From assembly GCF_010078385.1 (NCBI RefSeq), contig NZ_SIJC01000005.1, positions 1 through 64,000 of the forward strand: a DNA stretch of 64,000 bases. Direction: 5' to 3'. Positions 43,741-53,623 of this stretch are shown here, in pieces. How positions within the stretch are numbered: position 1 is the stretch's first letter; each line of letters starts with the position of its first letter. Under the pieces are notes generated by a model. That model was given only the letters and a program-made list of their open reading frames with translations, searched no databases and had not been told where the DNA came from. The stretch comes from Chengkuizengella sediminis. Lineage in GTDB: Bacteria; Bacillota; Bacilli; Paenibacillales; KCTC-33759. Made by a program: the position numbers and the translations under genes.

Positions 43741-45654
43741 ATGTTAAAGAAAATGATTACAATAACTATGATGTTAACTTTAGTATTATCATCTATAGTT
43801 ACAGGAAGTATCGTAACTGCAGCAGCAAATTATACTGCTGATTTAATAACATTAAATACAAGCTCATCTCAAATCACATTTACTTCTAATGTAAATACAA
43901 GCTGGGCTGACGTTCATTACAAAGTAAATTCAGGTATACAGCAAAACTTCAGAATGAATCGAAGTGGGAGTACTTTTTCGCATACCATGAACAATCTAAG
44001 AGCAGGCGATGAAATAAGCTATTATTTTACTTACAATAATGGAACACCAGCTTATAATACTTCTTGGTTTTTTGATACACATGTTGAAGTGACAGAACCA
44101 ACTCCAGAACCTGAGCCTACACCAGAACCAACTCCAGAGCCAGAACCGACTCCGGTACCAAACTCGGATGTAGAGCCATTAGTTGTTGATGACTTTAACC
44201 GATGGTTTCAGTGGTACAGAAGTAAAAATGATTTAGGTCAAAACATTGTCAAAAATGGTGGAATTTATAATTTAGAGGGAAATACAAACCTATACTTCTT
44301 TTTTAACGGAGGTAATGCTGGACAATCTTTTGATCAATATATTAATCAAGATATCTCAGCATACGATACGTTAGAGTTAGTATTAAAAGGTGGATCAGGT
44401 GGGGAGCAGAATTTCATTAATTTAGTCTTAAATGATGGTTCAAATTCTTCTCTATCTTTATCTAATTATGGACAACTAACGACAAACTATAGCACAATAC
44501 AAATCCCATTAGCAGATTTTAATGCTAATCTTTCCAATGTTAAGTTTATACGTTTTGAAGGCGTAGGGAATGCAAAAATCGTTCGTATTGATCAAATGGT
44601 TCTAAAATCTACAGGTGTTTCACCAACGGAGCCGGTTGATCCAGAACCGGAACCAACAGATCCAGTTGAACCAGAGCCGACAGAACCAACGGATCCAGTT
44701 GAACCAGAACCAACTCCAGAACCGGAGCCGACAGAACCAACAGAGCCAGTTGAACCAGAACCAACTCCAGAACCAGAGCCGACAGAACCAACTGAAGACC
44801 GATATGAAATCCAGGGCATTGCAGTTGGCGACTCTTTAGATCAAATTCTTGAAAACTTGGGATCACCACAGCGGGAAGATGTAAGCAAGTATGGTTTTAC
44901 ATGGTATATTTATAACGAATCCTATGAAAACTTCTTAATGGTTGGTGTAGAAAATGATAATGTAGTTGCCTTATATACGAATGCAACGAACTGGGCAACA
45001 CCAAATAGTTTAGAATATGGAGATAACAAGACAAAAGTAGATGAAATTTATGGTGACCCGATAGAGTTTTATTTGAAAGGTAATACGAGATTTTTTATAA
45101 GTGAATCTCCTAATGAAGTAGCAACGTATTTAGATGAAGAGCTTTATCTTACGTTCTTCTATGATATACATGATCAGCAAAAAATAGCAGGGGTATTTTA
45201 TATAAATAAGGATACAGAAAACCAACTACGCAGCTATTATGGCAACTTGTCTTTAAATTTAACTGAATCTTATGCCAGACAAATATTTGATCTAGCAAAT
45301 GTAGAAAGGGTAAAAAGAGGTTTAGAACCATTTATCCACGATGAAATAGTATCAAGGGCTGCTTTTAATCACAGTAAAGATATGGCAGAAAGAAACTATT
45401 TTAACCATTTTAGTCCTGAAGGGGAAGGTCCAGTTGATCGTTTGAGAAATGCAGGGATTTTATCCTTTTCTTGGGTTTCTGAAAATATAGCGGCTACGTA
45501 TAATGCCATATATGCAAATGCGGGTTGGATGAACTCAGCAGGTCATCGTACTAGTATTTTGGGTAATATAGAAAGGTTAGGTACTGGTGTATACTATAAT
45601 TTGGATACTCAATATAAAGTTTTTTATACCCAAAACTTTTACACTCCTAGGTAA
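43741..45654 (+). CDS. Secreted multidomain protein: CBM56-like module, linkers and CAP domain
   Basis: A 637-residue exported protein. Signal peptide to about residue 28; CBM56-like carbohydrate-binding module (about 30-115, SWADVHYKVNSGIQQNFRMN); a Pro-Glu-Thr linker; a jelly-roll-like domain (about 145-290, ending VRIDQMVLKS); a second long PEPTEP linker; a CAP-associated N-terminal domain (QGIAVGDSLDQILENLGSP, about 355-480); and a CAP/SCP domain (EIVSRAAFNHSKDMAERNYFNH, GHRTSIL). CBM56 modules bind beta-1,3-glucan; CAP domains in bacilli are secreted proteins of mostly unknown activity. GGAGG precedes the ATG by seven bases. Confidence 0.8.
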   Translation: MLKKMITITMMLTLVLSSIVTGSIVTAAANYTADLITLNTSSSQITFTSNVNTSWADVHYKVNSGIQQNFRMNRSGSTFSHTMNNLRAGDEISYYFTYNNGTPAYNTSWFFDTHVEVTEPTPEPEPTPEPTPEPEPTPVPNSDVEPLVVDDFNRWFQWYRSKNDLGQNIVKNGGIYNLEGNTNLYFFFNGGNAGQSFDQYINQDISAYDTLELVLKGGSGGEQNFINLVLNDGSNSSLSLSNYGQLTTNYSTIQIPLADFNANLSNVKFIRFEGVGNAKIVRIDQMVLKSTGVSPTEPVDPEPEPTDPVEPEPTEPTDPVEPEPTPEPEPTEPTEPVEPEPTPEPEPTEPTEDRYEIQGIAVGDSLDQILENLGSPQREDVSKYGFTWYIYNESYENFLMVGVENDNVVALYTNATNWATPNSLEYGDNKTKVDEIYGDPIEFYLKGNTRFFISESPNEVATYLDEELYLTFFYDIHDQQKIAGVFYINKDTENQLRSYYGNLSLNLTESYARQIFDLANVERVKRGLEPFIHDEIVSRAAFNHSKDMAERNYFNHFSPEGEGPVDRLRNAGILSFSWVSENIAATYNAIYANAGWMNSAGHRTSILGNIERLGTGVYYNLDTQYKVFYTQNFYTPR

Positions 45655-45734
45655 TTTATATTTAAGTTAAGCTAACATTCAACTCTTAACGTATATTTTT
45701 AATTCAATTTTATTTAAAATCTAGTAAAATATGA

Positions 45735-45778
45735 AATCCACCCTATTGAATATGCTTCAATCAGGGTGGATTATTATT
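45735..45778 (+). terminator. Terminator of the CAP/CBM gene
   Basis: A stem of 10 bp, AATCCACCCT/AGGGTGGATT (45735-45744 with 45763-45772), extended by inner TTGA/TCAA pairs, is followed by ATTATTATCC. It lies 80 bases after the stop; the tail is T-rich but not a pure T run. Confidence 0.6.
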
Positions 45779-45823
45779 ATCCTTTATTGATATTTTTTAA
45801 GTACTTTGATTTGATATGAGATA

Positions 45824-46603
45824 TTATTGTTCTGGTAAGTAATACGCAGATAAATTCATAGAAAAGTCAGTAACCCTTTGATTTGCATCAATAAACGATT
45901 CGAAATTTTCACCTTGAACTGACTTAAGCATTTCTAAATCCAATTGTGTTAATAGTTCATTTAGATTAGCACTTTCTAACTGTGAATCATTCTGTTCAGC
46001 ACTTACAGATTCTCCGTTTAACTGAAATTCAATAGATTGAACCAAATAAAATCTTGTTTCATTTTGAATTTGAGTTAAAAAATTGATAAATTGAAGAAAA
46101 GTACCTGTTAAATTTAAAGAGATATCAATTTCATATAAATTAGGTATGACGTCTTGGATTTCAAGCTCATCTTGAACCGTTTGTCCTTCAGCTTCAGATC
46201 CCATAAAAATTAATTCCATATAACTCAGCACATCTGAAGAGTCCTTTATTAGATCGGATTGATCATCTGTAAACCCAATATTAGAAATTGATACTCCTGT
46301 AGACTGCTCTAACGATTCTAAAGTACTAATGATTTCATCTGTATGATCCGTACTAGGTATTTCATCAGTAGGCTGTTTTGTTACTTCCGGTTCTTCAACT
46401 GACAAATCTGATTTTGATTCATTAATTGCCATTTGTGTCATTTCTATATTTTGTTGAAGTTTTGATTTTTCATTTATTTTTTCTTCAAGTGACTGCATGT
46501 TTTTTTGAAAGTAGAAAAAATAGTAACTTGCCAACAATAAATAAAAAATAGTGATACCAATGATCCATTTCGTTTTATTCTGATATAGTTCCTTCATCGG
46601 CAT
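45824..46603 (-). CDS. pilO: Type IV pilus alignment protein PilO-like
   Basis: A 259-residue single-pass membrane protein: a short cytoplasmic start, a helix at about 14-30, a long coiled-coil, and a C-terminal ferredoxin-like domain (YEIDISLNLTGTFLQFINFL). This is the layout of PilO, which joins PilN and PilM into the inner-membrane alignment complex. Sequence conservation is low in Gram-positives, so the call rests on position and topology. It overlaps the end of pilN by 29 bases and is the last gene of the operon. Confidence 0.7.
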   Translation of the reverse strand: MPMKELYQNKTKWIIGITIFYLLLASYYFFYFQKNMQSLEEKINEKSKLQQNIEMTQMAINESKSDLSVEEPEVTKQPTDEIPSTDHTDEIISTLESLEQSTGVSISNIGFTDDQSDLIKDSSDVLSYMELIFMGSEAEGQTVQDELEIQDVIPNLYEIDISLNLTGTFLQFINFLTQIQNETRFYLVQSIEFQLNGESVSAEQNDSQLESANLNELLTQLDLEMLKSVQGENFESFIDANQRVTDFSMNLSAYYLPEQ

Positions 46604-47174
46604 TCACCACCTCAATTTTTTTCATTTCAATCACGTATTGAATTAAATAACTCTTACCGTTTTCTTCTGTTCCTGATTTTTCTTTAGTTTGTCCATTTTT
46701 AGATATCACTTCTAGATGAGCCCTATGAGTAAAAGGTAAGTTTCTAATATCAACCAAATAATCCGCAGCATCAGATAAACTTTTCATTTCACTTGAAATA
46801 TATAACTCATCCGGGAAATAAAAACTCAATCCTGTAATTTGACCATCCTTAGGTAACCTAGTTGTTATTGTTGTTATGAATTCAGCAGTGTCCATTCGAA
46901 TGTAATGTAATACTTCTACAATATCATCTATGTTAATTTTTTCTTTGTCCAGCTTCATTTCATTTAACTCCGATAAAACCGTCTCCAACTGATTCTGCTC
47001 AGACAATACGTCCTCAACATTTCTACTTTCCTGCGATAACTTGTCTTGCGTTTTTAAATCCTGATAGATTAATAAAAAAGTTAATAAAAACCAACAAATA
47101 ATCGTACAGATAATGAAAATAGGAACTAAATTTCTCTCTCTATCTTTTTTAGGTAATAGATTAATATCTATCAT
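46575..47174 (-). CDS. pilN: Type IV pilus assembly protein PilN-like
   Basis: A 199-residue bitopic protein starting MIDINLLPKKDRER, the PilN motif that binds PilM, followed by one helix (about 18-38), a coiled coil and a C-terminal ferredoxin-like fold (TRLPKDGQITGLSFYF). The start overlaps the pilM stop by four bases (ATGA). Confidence 0.8.
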   Translation of the reverse strand: MIDINLLPKKDRERNLVPIFIICTIICWFLLTFLLIYQDLKTQDKLSQESRNVEDVLSEQNQLETVLSELNEMKLDKEKINIDDIVEVLHYIRMDTAEFITTITTRLPKDGQITGLSFYFPDELYISSEMKSLSDAADYLVDIRNLPFTHRAHLEVISKNGQTKEKSGTEENGKSYLIQYVIEMKKIEVVNADEGTISE

Positions 47175-48103
47175 TTGCTAACCATCCCTTTTAAAGCTAA
47201 TCCATATGGAAGTGAAAAATCAATTTCATTGTTTAATAGAGATTCTGTAAGATCAATTTTATCTATGGAAATTTCATCAAAGAACGTTTTTAGATAGGTA
47301 ATCAACTGATCTTTGTTTGGGTATGACCCAATTAACAGTACATCTAATATTTTTTCCGCGCCCTCATGAATATGATTTTCAAAAAACTGAAGCATTCTAT
47401 AAATCTCTGTTTGAATTTCGCCCCATTTCCATTCATGGTCAGCATCTTGTTCAATATCTTTAAATAAATCTAGTATTATAATTTCTCTAGAAAACTCAGG
47501 TGCTCCCTGGTGAAATAGAAAAATTTCAACTTTATCATTTGTCAGATAAACTAACATCAAGTTTTGAGGAACATCTTTTTTTACGCTCTTTGCCATTCGA
47601 TATAAAGATAAAGCTGATAAATCTACTGACTTCACCCTTAAACCTGCTTTTTGAAATAACGTGACATAAGACTCTACAAGTGTTAAAGGTGCTGCGACTA
47701 CCAAGACTTGTTTTTGATCTTCTTTTTTCTGATCTAAAATAACATAATCATAAATTGGGTTATCAAACGGAAGCTGAATCGACGTTTCAATTTCCAATTG
47801 AATCATTTGTTTTAAAACCTTCCCTTTTGCAGAAGGCATCTCCATGCTGCGGATATAGGCTTGTGATGAAGGAATAGAAATGTGTATAAATTTCCCTATT
47901 AACTTTTCTTGTTTCATCCATGGCTTTAATTGTGCAAGCAACAAATCAGGGTTTACAATCTCATCATCGGAAATTAACCCTTCTTCAATAGGTAGAAAAC
48001 CTATTTTTATTATTTTTTTTGCTTTTAACTGAACATAACGAATTCCCTCTGAGGTAATTGTCATCCCAGTATTCACAGATGTAAAAGGAAGTAACGATAC
48101 CAT
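47171..48103 (-). CDS. pilM: Type IV pilus assembly ATPase-like protein PilM
   Basis: A 310-residue cytoplasmic actin-fold protein (GMTITSEGIRYVQLKAKK at the start, KVLKQMIQLEIETSIQLPFD, and VYLTNDKVEIFLF in the middle). It binds PilN at the membrane and anchors the pilus alignment complex. It overlaps the end of pilD by 31 bases. Confidence 0.8.
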   Translation of the reverse strand: MVSLLPFTSVNTGMTITSEGIRYVQLKAKKIIKIGFLPIEEGLISDDEIVNPDLLLAQLKPWMKQEKLIGKFIHISIPSSQAYIRSMEMPSAKGKVLKQMIQLEIETSIQLPFDNPIYDYVILDQKKEDQKQVLVVAAPLTLVESYVTLFQKAGLRVKSVDLSALSLYRMAKSVKKDVPQNLMLVYLTNDKVEIFLFHQGAPEFSREIIILDLFKDIEQDADHEWKWGEIQTEIYRMLQFFENHIHEGAEKILDVLLIGSYPNKDQLITYLKTFFDEISIDKIDLTESLLNNEIDFSLPYGLALKGMVSK

Positions 48104-48834
48104 TGTATAATTTCATCTCCATATCCATACATAATGAGTGTGCCTAAAGCCAAATAAGGACCGAAAGGAATGGGTTGTTTTCTTTGCACCTTTTTTAATA
48201 TGATGAGTGTAAATCCAACGATCATTCCAATTACACTTGCTACAAATAAAGCGAGTAAAATTCGATCAAATCCAATTATAAATCCATAGAGTGCAAATAA
48301 TTTCACATCTCCCATTCCCATCCCACCACGACTAATGATGGCTAATAGGAGCAATATCCCCCCGCCAACAAAAAAACCAAGAACATAATACCAAATCGAC
48401 TGTGAAGGGAACAGAATTCTAGCAATGAAAAGAAATGGCAAGAAAAACAATAAAACTTTATTCGGAATGATCATATATTTTAAATCAGAAATTGTAATAA
48501 TAACAGATAAACAAACAAGTAATAGACCTATTATTAATTCTCCAGTAAAACCTGTGATGGAATAAACCCATACAAATAAGAATCCAGTTAGCAGTTCACC
48601 AAACATATAAATCGGAGAAACTTTCTCACCGCAATGTCTGCAATTCCCCTTGGTGAACAAATAACTGAATACGGGTATTAAATCCCAAACCCCCAGTCGA
48701 TGCTGACAATGGGGGCAATGGGATGGTGGTTTGATGATAGATTGTTTGTTAGGTACTCGTAATCCGACTACGTTAAAAAACGAGCCAAGTACGAGACCTA
48801 GGATGAAAAGATACATGTAGATGAATGTTGTCAT
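48073..48834 (-). CDS. pilD: Prepilin peptidase PilD (A24 family)
   Basis: A 253-residue membrane protease and N-methyltransferase. The four-cysteine zinc loop CPHCQHRLG / CRHCGE is present, as are the catalytic aspartates in TISDLKYMIIPNK and GMGDVKLF. It cleaves the leader after Gly in the prepilins encoded next door. About seven helices are predicted. Confidence 0.9.
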   Translation of the reverse strand: MTTFIYMYLFILGLVLGSFFNVVGLRVPNKQSIIKPPSHCPHCQHRLGVWDLIPVFSYLFTKGNCRHCGEKVSPIYMFGELLTGFLFVWVYSITGFTGELIIGLLLVCLSVIITISDLKYMIIPNKVLLFFLPFLFIARILFPSQSIWYYVLGFFVGGGILLLLAIISRGGMGMGDVKLFALYGFIIGFDRILLALFVASVIGMIVGFTLIILKKVQRKQPIPFGPYLALGTLIMYGYGDEIIQWYRYFLLHL

Positions 48835-48869
48835 TAATTCATTGCTCCAATAGTTAAATTAGTCATATA

Positions 48870-49280
48870 TTATGGAGTAACTATATCTGTATTATAATTA
48901 TAGGTATATAATAACACTGCAGTAGGGGTAGTATTATCAAATACTGTTACAGTTCCAGCTGTGAAATCAACAACTGTTGTATCTCCAATTTGGTTTTCTG
49001 ATCCAGGATCTTTCCCAATATTATCTATATAATCCGCCATTTCAGCAAGTGTAACAGTCGTAGCATTAGACTCTTCTCCAATTAAATATAATCTCCCCGC
49101 CTCATAAATTTGATGAGCTAAAGCTGCTCTACCATCCTCTTCTACACCCTCGATAAGTCCGCTGATGGAAGGGACTGCAATCGCAGCTATAATTCCTAAT
49201 ACAACAATAACCGCTAGTAGCTCAATTAAAGTTAACCCTTTTTCTTGTTTAAACATGTTTTGAATTCTTTGTGTCATCAT
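48870..49280 (-). CDS. pilA: Major type IV pilin-like protein
   Basis: A 136-residue prepilin. The cleavage site is KQEKG^LTLIELLAVIVVLGII with Glu at mature position 5; after a long helix (to about residue 65) a small C-terminal beta domain follows. It lies between pilC and pilD, the usual place for the major subunit in this gene order. Confidence 0.9.
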   Translation of the reverse strand: MMTQRIQNMFKQEKGLTLIELLAVIVVLGIIAAIAVPSISGLIEGVEEDGRAALAHQIYEAGRLYLIGEESNATTVTLAEMADYIDNIGKDPGSENQIGDTTVVDFTAGTVTVFDNTTPTAVLLYTYNYNTDIVTP

Positions 49281-49318
49281 AAAACACTCCTAATTTAAAT
49301 GAATTTTTAATTCTATAC

Positions 49319-50524
49319 CTAAAAGTTTTCATAAATCGAAAACATAGGAAGTAAAACCGCGGCAATTACGCCTCCAACTACAACTGTTAAAAATACAATT
49401 AATAATGGTTCTATTAAAGCTTTTAAACGATCAACCATATTCTCTACATCTTTTTCATAAAAATCTGCTACTTTACTTAACATATCATCCAAAGAACCTG
49501 TTTCTTCACCAATAGCTATCATTTGGGTTACTAGAGGAGGAAAAACCCAAGATTTTTTTAAGGGTTCAGATAAAGGCATTCCTTTTCTCAGTGATTCCTG
49601 AGATTGAAGTAATACTTTCCCTATCACTTTGTTATCTATGATTCTTTCTACTATAGAAAGAGATTGTAAAACAGGAACAGAACTAGCATATAAAGAAGAT
49701 AACGTTCTCGTCATTTGAGCAATGGCACTTTTTTGATTTAAAACACCAAATATAGGCATTTTTAATTTTATATAATCTAGTAAATGACTCCCAAAGGAAG
49801 TTCTCTTAAACCACTGAAAACCTACAATAAGCAAGATCACTCCCAATATCCAAAAATACCAATCCTGTTGCATACTTTCGCTTAACGAAATGACGATCCT
49901 AGTGATCAAGGGAAGTTCAGCCCCAAGATCTTCAAGCACACTAACAAAACGAGGTACTACAAAGTTCAGTAAATAAATGACAACAATAATGGATATAACC
50001 CCTACTATCATCGGGTACATCATGGCAGATTTTACTTTTTCTTTCGTATAATGAGCTTTTTCAAAAAAAGTCGCTAGTCGATCTAATGTATCATCCATAT
50101 TCCCTGCTTCCTCACCTGCACGAATCATATTAATGAATATTGGTGGGAAAATCTTTTTAAACTCGGATGCAGATTGTGAAAGTGAATTCCCTTTTAACAT
50201 GGAATTTGCAACTTCAGCTAATGCTTTTTTTAACGGTTTACTTTCCGTTTGTTCACTGAGAATGCGAACCGATTCTACTATGGATACTCCAGCTCGAGTT
50301 AGAGCAGAAAACTGCCTGCAAAAAATAATAAAGTGCGTATTTTTCACAGGATTACCAATGTAAATTTCCTTAGTTAAAATTGAAGGGTTATGATCATTTA
50401 AAGAATAAATGATCCACTTGCGTTTTTTCAGTTCCAACATCGCAGCAGCTTTGTCAACCGCATTTAATATTCCTTTTTGCCTTTTCCCATGAATATCCTT
50501 ACATTTATACACGTATTGAGGCAT
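49319..50524 (-). CDS. pilC: Type IV pilus inner-membrane platform protein PilC
   Basis: A 401-residue polytopic protein of the GspF/PilC family, with two repeated cytoplasmic domains (FFCRQFSALTRAGVSIVES-type, then ALTRTLSSLYASSVPVLQS) and about three helices. It connects the PilB and PilT motors to the growing fibre. I chose the start at 50524 (MPQYVYKCKD) after ACGGAGGGAA; a longer frame from 50569 would overlap pilT by 65 bases. Confidence 0.85.
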   Translation of the reverse strand: MPQYVYKCKDIHGKRQKGILNAVDKAAAMLELKKRKWIIYSLNDHNPSILTKEIYIGNPVKNTHFIIFCRQFSALTRAGVSIVESVRILSEQTESKPLKKALAEVANSMLKGNSLSQSASEFKKIFPPIFINMIRAGEEAGNMDDTLDRLATFFEKAHYTKEKVKSAMMYPMIVGVISIIVVIYLLNFVVPRFVSVLEDLGAELPLITRIVISLSESMQQDWYFWILGVILLIVGFQWFKRTSFGSHLLDYIKLKMPIFGVLNQKSAIAQMTRTLSSLYASSVPVLQSLSIVERIIDNKVIGKVLLQSQESLRKGMPLSEPLKKSWVFPPLVTQMIAIGEETGSLDDMLSKVADFYEKDVENMVDRLKALIEPLLIVFLTVVVGGVIAAVLLPMFSIYENF

Positions 50525-51575
50525 CTGTTCCAGTTCCCTCCGTGTAATAGTTTTTTGCAATTCTTTCATGAACTAAATTTCTAGCAATGAGATGTTTCAA
50601 ATTCATTTCCATCGTATGCATACCCAGCATCGAGTTTGTCTGCATTACACTTTTAATCTGATGAATCTTTTCACTGCGTATTAGATTTGCAACTGCATGA
50701 GTGTTTAATAAAACTTCTGTCGCACAAACTCTACCTTTTCCACTTTTATGAGGTAATAATCGTTGTGAAACAACCCCTTTCAGAACTAAAGAAAGTTGTA
50801 TGCGAATCTGTGTTTGCTGTTTGCTTGGAAAAGAATCGATGATCCGGTCAATCGTTTGAATTGCATCAATCGTATGTAAAGTAGCTAATACCAAATGCCC
50901 TGTTTCTGCCGCAGTAATCGCAGTACTTATCGTTTCGGGATCACGCATTTCACCAACTAACAAAACGTCTGGATCTTGTCTCAATGCAGCACGTAGTCCA
51001 GAGGCAAAATTCATCGTATCTGTACCAATTTCCCTTTGATCAATCATACATTTTTCATGTGCGTATAAATATTCAATTGGATCTTCCAAAGTTATGATAT
51101 GTTTTCTGTCTGAATGATTTATGTAGTCTATCATTGCCGCTAGAGTAGTTGATTTCCCGCTTCCTGTAGGTCCAGTCACTAGAATTAGTCCGTGATTTTT
51201 TTTAGCAAATTGTGTTAATACGGAGGGTAATTCCAACTCCTCTAAACTAGGTATTGTAGTTGGAACTATTCTTGCTGCAATACTTATGGAATTTCTCTGT
51301 TTAAATACATTCACCCTAAAACGTGAAGATCCAGGTACACTTATCGATAAATCAATCTCTCCTTTCTGTTTAAAAAGATCGTATTGATCATCAGATAATA
51401 TACTTCTTGCATAATCCTCCGTTTGTTCAGGTTTTAGAGGTAAAGTCTCAAGTGGTTTTAGAACTCCGTCCACTCTGATCATTGGTGGCGACCTTACAGA
51501 AAAATGGAGATCAGATGCTCCTGCTTCAAATGCAGCCTTCAATAGTTTATGAAATTCTAATTCCTTATCCCTCAA
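50505..51575 (-). CDS. pilT: Type IV pilus retraction ATPase PilT
   Basis: A 356-residue hexameric ATPase. Walker A GPTGSGKSTTLA, Asp box EDPIEYLY, Walker B DVLLVGEMRD, His box TGHLVLATLHT and the C-terminal retraction signature region (LNTHAVANLIRSEKIHQIKS) are visible. Its presence next to pilB argues for retractable, twitching- or uptake-capable pili. It overlaps pilC by 20 bases. Confidence 0.9.
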   Translation of the reverse strand: MRDKELEFHKLLKAAFEAGASDLHFSVRSPPMIRVDGVLKPLETLPLKPEQTEDYARSILSDDQYDLFKQKGEIDLSISVPGSSRFRVNVFKQRNSISIAARIVPTTIPSLEELELPSVLTQFAKKNHGLILVTGPTGSGKSTTLAAMIDYINHSDRKHIITLEDPIEYLYAHEKCMIDQREIGTDTMNFASGLRAALRQDPDVLLVGEMRDPETISTAITAAETGHLVLATLHTIDAIQTIDRIIDSFPSKQQTQIRIQLSLVLKGVVSQRLLPHKSGKGRVCATEVLLNTHAVANLIRSEKIHQIKSVMQTNSMLGMHTMEMNLKHLIARNLVHERIAKNYYTEGTGTDASIRV

Positions 51576-51601
51576 GTCACTTTCTCCCTTCTATTTCGCT
51601 T

Positions 51602-53269
51602 TTATTCATTAGAAACTTCCTTGATGACTTCTTGAAGTGTACTGATTCCTTGAAATGCTTTTTGTAACCCATCTTCAAAAATTGATTTCATCCCATGGGT
51701 TAAGGCATATGTTTTAAAATCTTCTATAGATGCGTTGTTTAATATTAAACTTCTCATTGTATCATCTACCAATAAAACTTCATGAATCCCAATTCTACCT
51801 TTATATCCCGTTTGATTACAGACCCCACAGCCTTTGCCTTTAAATAAAGTGTTCACATTAAAACCATGTTCACTTAAATAGATTTTTTCTTGCTCTGACG
51901 GTTGAACTTCTAGTTTACATTGAGAACAAATTTGTCTTACCAATCGTTGTGAAACAACACCGATAAGCGAAGAAGCAATTAAATAGGGCTCCACCCCCAT
52001 TTCCCTTAATCGAATAATTGTACTAAGAGCACTGTTTGTATGTATTGTTGAAAATACTAAATGACCTGTTAAAGAAGCACGAATGGAAATTTCAGTTGTT
52101 TCAACATCTCGAATTTCACCAACCATTACAATATTGGGATCTTGCCTTAAAATCGAACGCAATCCTTTTGCAAATGATAATCCAGTTTGTGCACTCACTT
52201 GTACCTGATTCACACCCTCAAGTTGGTATTCTACCGGGTCTTCAATCGTAATAATGTTAGTTTCTTCTTTATTTAAATGATGTAAAGCTGAATATAGTGT
52301 AGTTGTTTTACCACTACCTGTAGGACCTGTAACTAATATCATGCCATGAGGTTTTTGCAGCATATTTCTAAAGTTGAATAAATTATCTTCGTTGAGGTCT
52401 AGATGATGAATTTCTTTTATACTGCTGCTTAAATCTAAGATTCGAAGAACAACTTTCTCACCATAAATCGTTGGTAAGGTTGACACTCGAATATCTACTT
52501 TTTTAAAGTCTACATTTATTTTGATACGGCCATCCTGAGGCATTCTACGTTCAGCAATGTTTAGGTCAGCCATAATTTTTAATCTAGCAATTAAAATACC
52601 TTGTACATTTTTAGGTAAAGTTCTTTCTGTATGTAAAATTCCATCCACACGATACCGAATCAAAACTCTATTTTCCATAGGATCAACATGAATATCACTC
52701 ACTCTTAACTGAACGGCTTGTTCGATCATTTCATTTACTAATCGAACTACTGGAGAATCTTTATCTGTAATTTCATTTTCATCAATTTCTTCTCCGACAG
52801 CTTCGACGTCCTGTAGGATCTGATTCATTGAATCATGTAAACCGTATAAGCTCGCAATGGCACTTTGAAGCTCATCTTTCGTAATTAAAGCGGGTTCAAT
52901 TGTAAATCCAGTTAATAGTCTTAAATCCTCTATAGAGAAGAAATCTAGTGGATCAACCATCGCAACTAATAATTTCTTCCCAATTTTTCGAATAGGAATA
53001 GCTTGATACTTTTTGGCTGTCTGTTCAGTAATGATATTCACTGTATTTACATCGATTTGATATGTAGACAAAGTCACATGAGGTATACCTAATTGGAACT
53101 CCAGCACTTGAATCAACTGCTGTTCCGTTATGATCCCTTGTTGTATTAATAAATCTCCTAATTTAAGGTTTGATTTCTTTTGTTCTGTTAAAGATTGTTT
53201 TAGCTGTTCATTTGTAATCAGTCCAGAATCTACTAACAGATCTCCTAATCTCTTTTTAGTGACTGCCAT
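51602..53269 (-). CDS. pilB: Type IV pilus extension ATPase PilB with MshEN domain
   Basis: A 555-residue hexameric ATPase that powers pilus extension. The C-terminal motor has GPTGSGKTTTLYSAL, EDPVEYQLEGVNQVQV, IVMVGEIRDVETTE, and the zinc tetracysteine CSQCK / CGVCNQTGYKGR. The N-terminal 150 residues form an MshEN domain with two tandem RLGxxLxxxG-type motifs (RLGDLLVDSGLITNEQL and KLGDLLIQQGIITEQQL), the pattern that binds cyclic-di-GMP in MshE. It is the first gene of the pilBTC-A-D-MNO operon. Confidence 0.9.
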   Translation of the reverse strand: MAVTKKRLGDLLVDSGLITNEQLKQSLTEQKKSNLKLGDLLIQQGIITEQQLIQVLEFQLGIPHVTLSTYQIDVNTVNIITEQTAKKYQAIPIRKIGKKLLVAMVDPLDFFSIEDLRLLTGFTIEPALITKDELQSAIASLYGLHDSMNQILQDVEAVGEEIDENEITDKDSPVVRLVNEMIEQAVQLRVSDIHVDPMENRVLIRYRVDGILHTERTLPKNVQGILIARLKIMADLNIAERRMPQDGRIKINVDFKKVDIRVSTLPTIYGEKVVLRILDLSSSIKEIHHLDLNEDNLFNFRNMLQKPHGMILVTGPTGSGKTTTLYSALHHLNKEETNIITIEDPVEYQLEGVNQVQVSAQTGLSFAKGLRSILRQDPNIVMVGEIRDVETTEISIRASLTGHLVFSTIHTNSALSTIIRLREMGVEPYLIASSLIGVVSQRLVRQICSQCKLEVQPSEQEKIYLSEHGFNVNTLFKGKGCGVCNQTGYKGRIGIHEVLLVDDTMRSLILNNASIEDFKTYALTHGMKSIFEDGLQKAFQGISTLQEVIKEVSNE

Positions 53270-53310
53270 ACAGGTTCCTTCTTCCTAGATGAAATGTTAT
53301 GATCTACTAT

Positions 53311-53339
53311 ATTATTTATTACTTACAAAAAATAATCAA
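53311..53339 (-). promoter_or_regulatory. Probable promoter of the pil operon
   Basis: On the minus strand TTGATT (plus 53334-53339), a 17-base spacer and AATAAT (plus 53311-53316) lie about 40 bases upstream of pilB. In the same divergent gap (53270-53623) an inverted repeat ATATTCTA/TAGAATAT (53502-53509 with 53520-53527) is visible. It might control the pilin genes on the other strand. Confidence 0.4.
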
Positions 53340-53623
53340 CTGGAAAATTAAAACTTGCATTTTTTTCAATTAAATAGGTTAATTTAACTAATTTTTGTTG
53401 AAAAACAAGGAAGAAAGTCCTATATTGGAAATAGTATAACATATTAATGTTGCCTAGTGCATAAATTTTACAAAAATTGTTACTATTTTTCTCGAAATTA
53501 TATATTCTACAGAAACGTATAGAATATTTGTACCTTTTTATGTATGATGTGAATATCAATTAGGACATTTTTGAAAAACCTTATTATATTCATGAAGATT
53601 GTTAGAAGAAATGAGGAGATTAT

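Noticed and set aside
44592-44869. Gly-Ser-rich and Val-Leu-rich frames opposite the CAP/CBM gene.
   Set aside because: They are shadows of the Pro-Glu-Thr linker codons.
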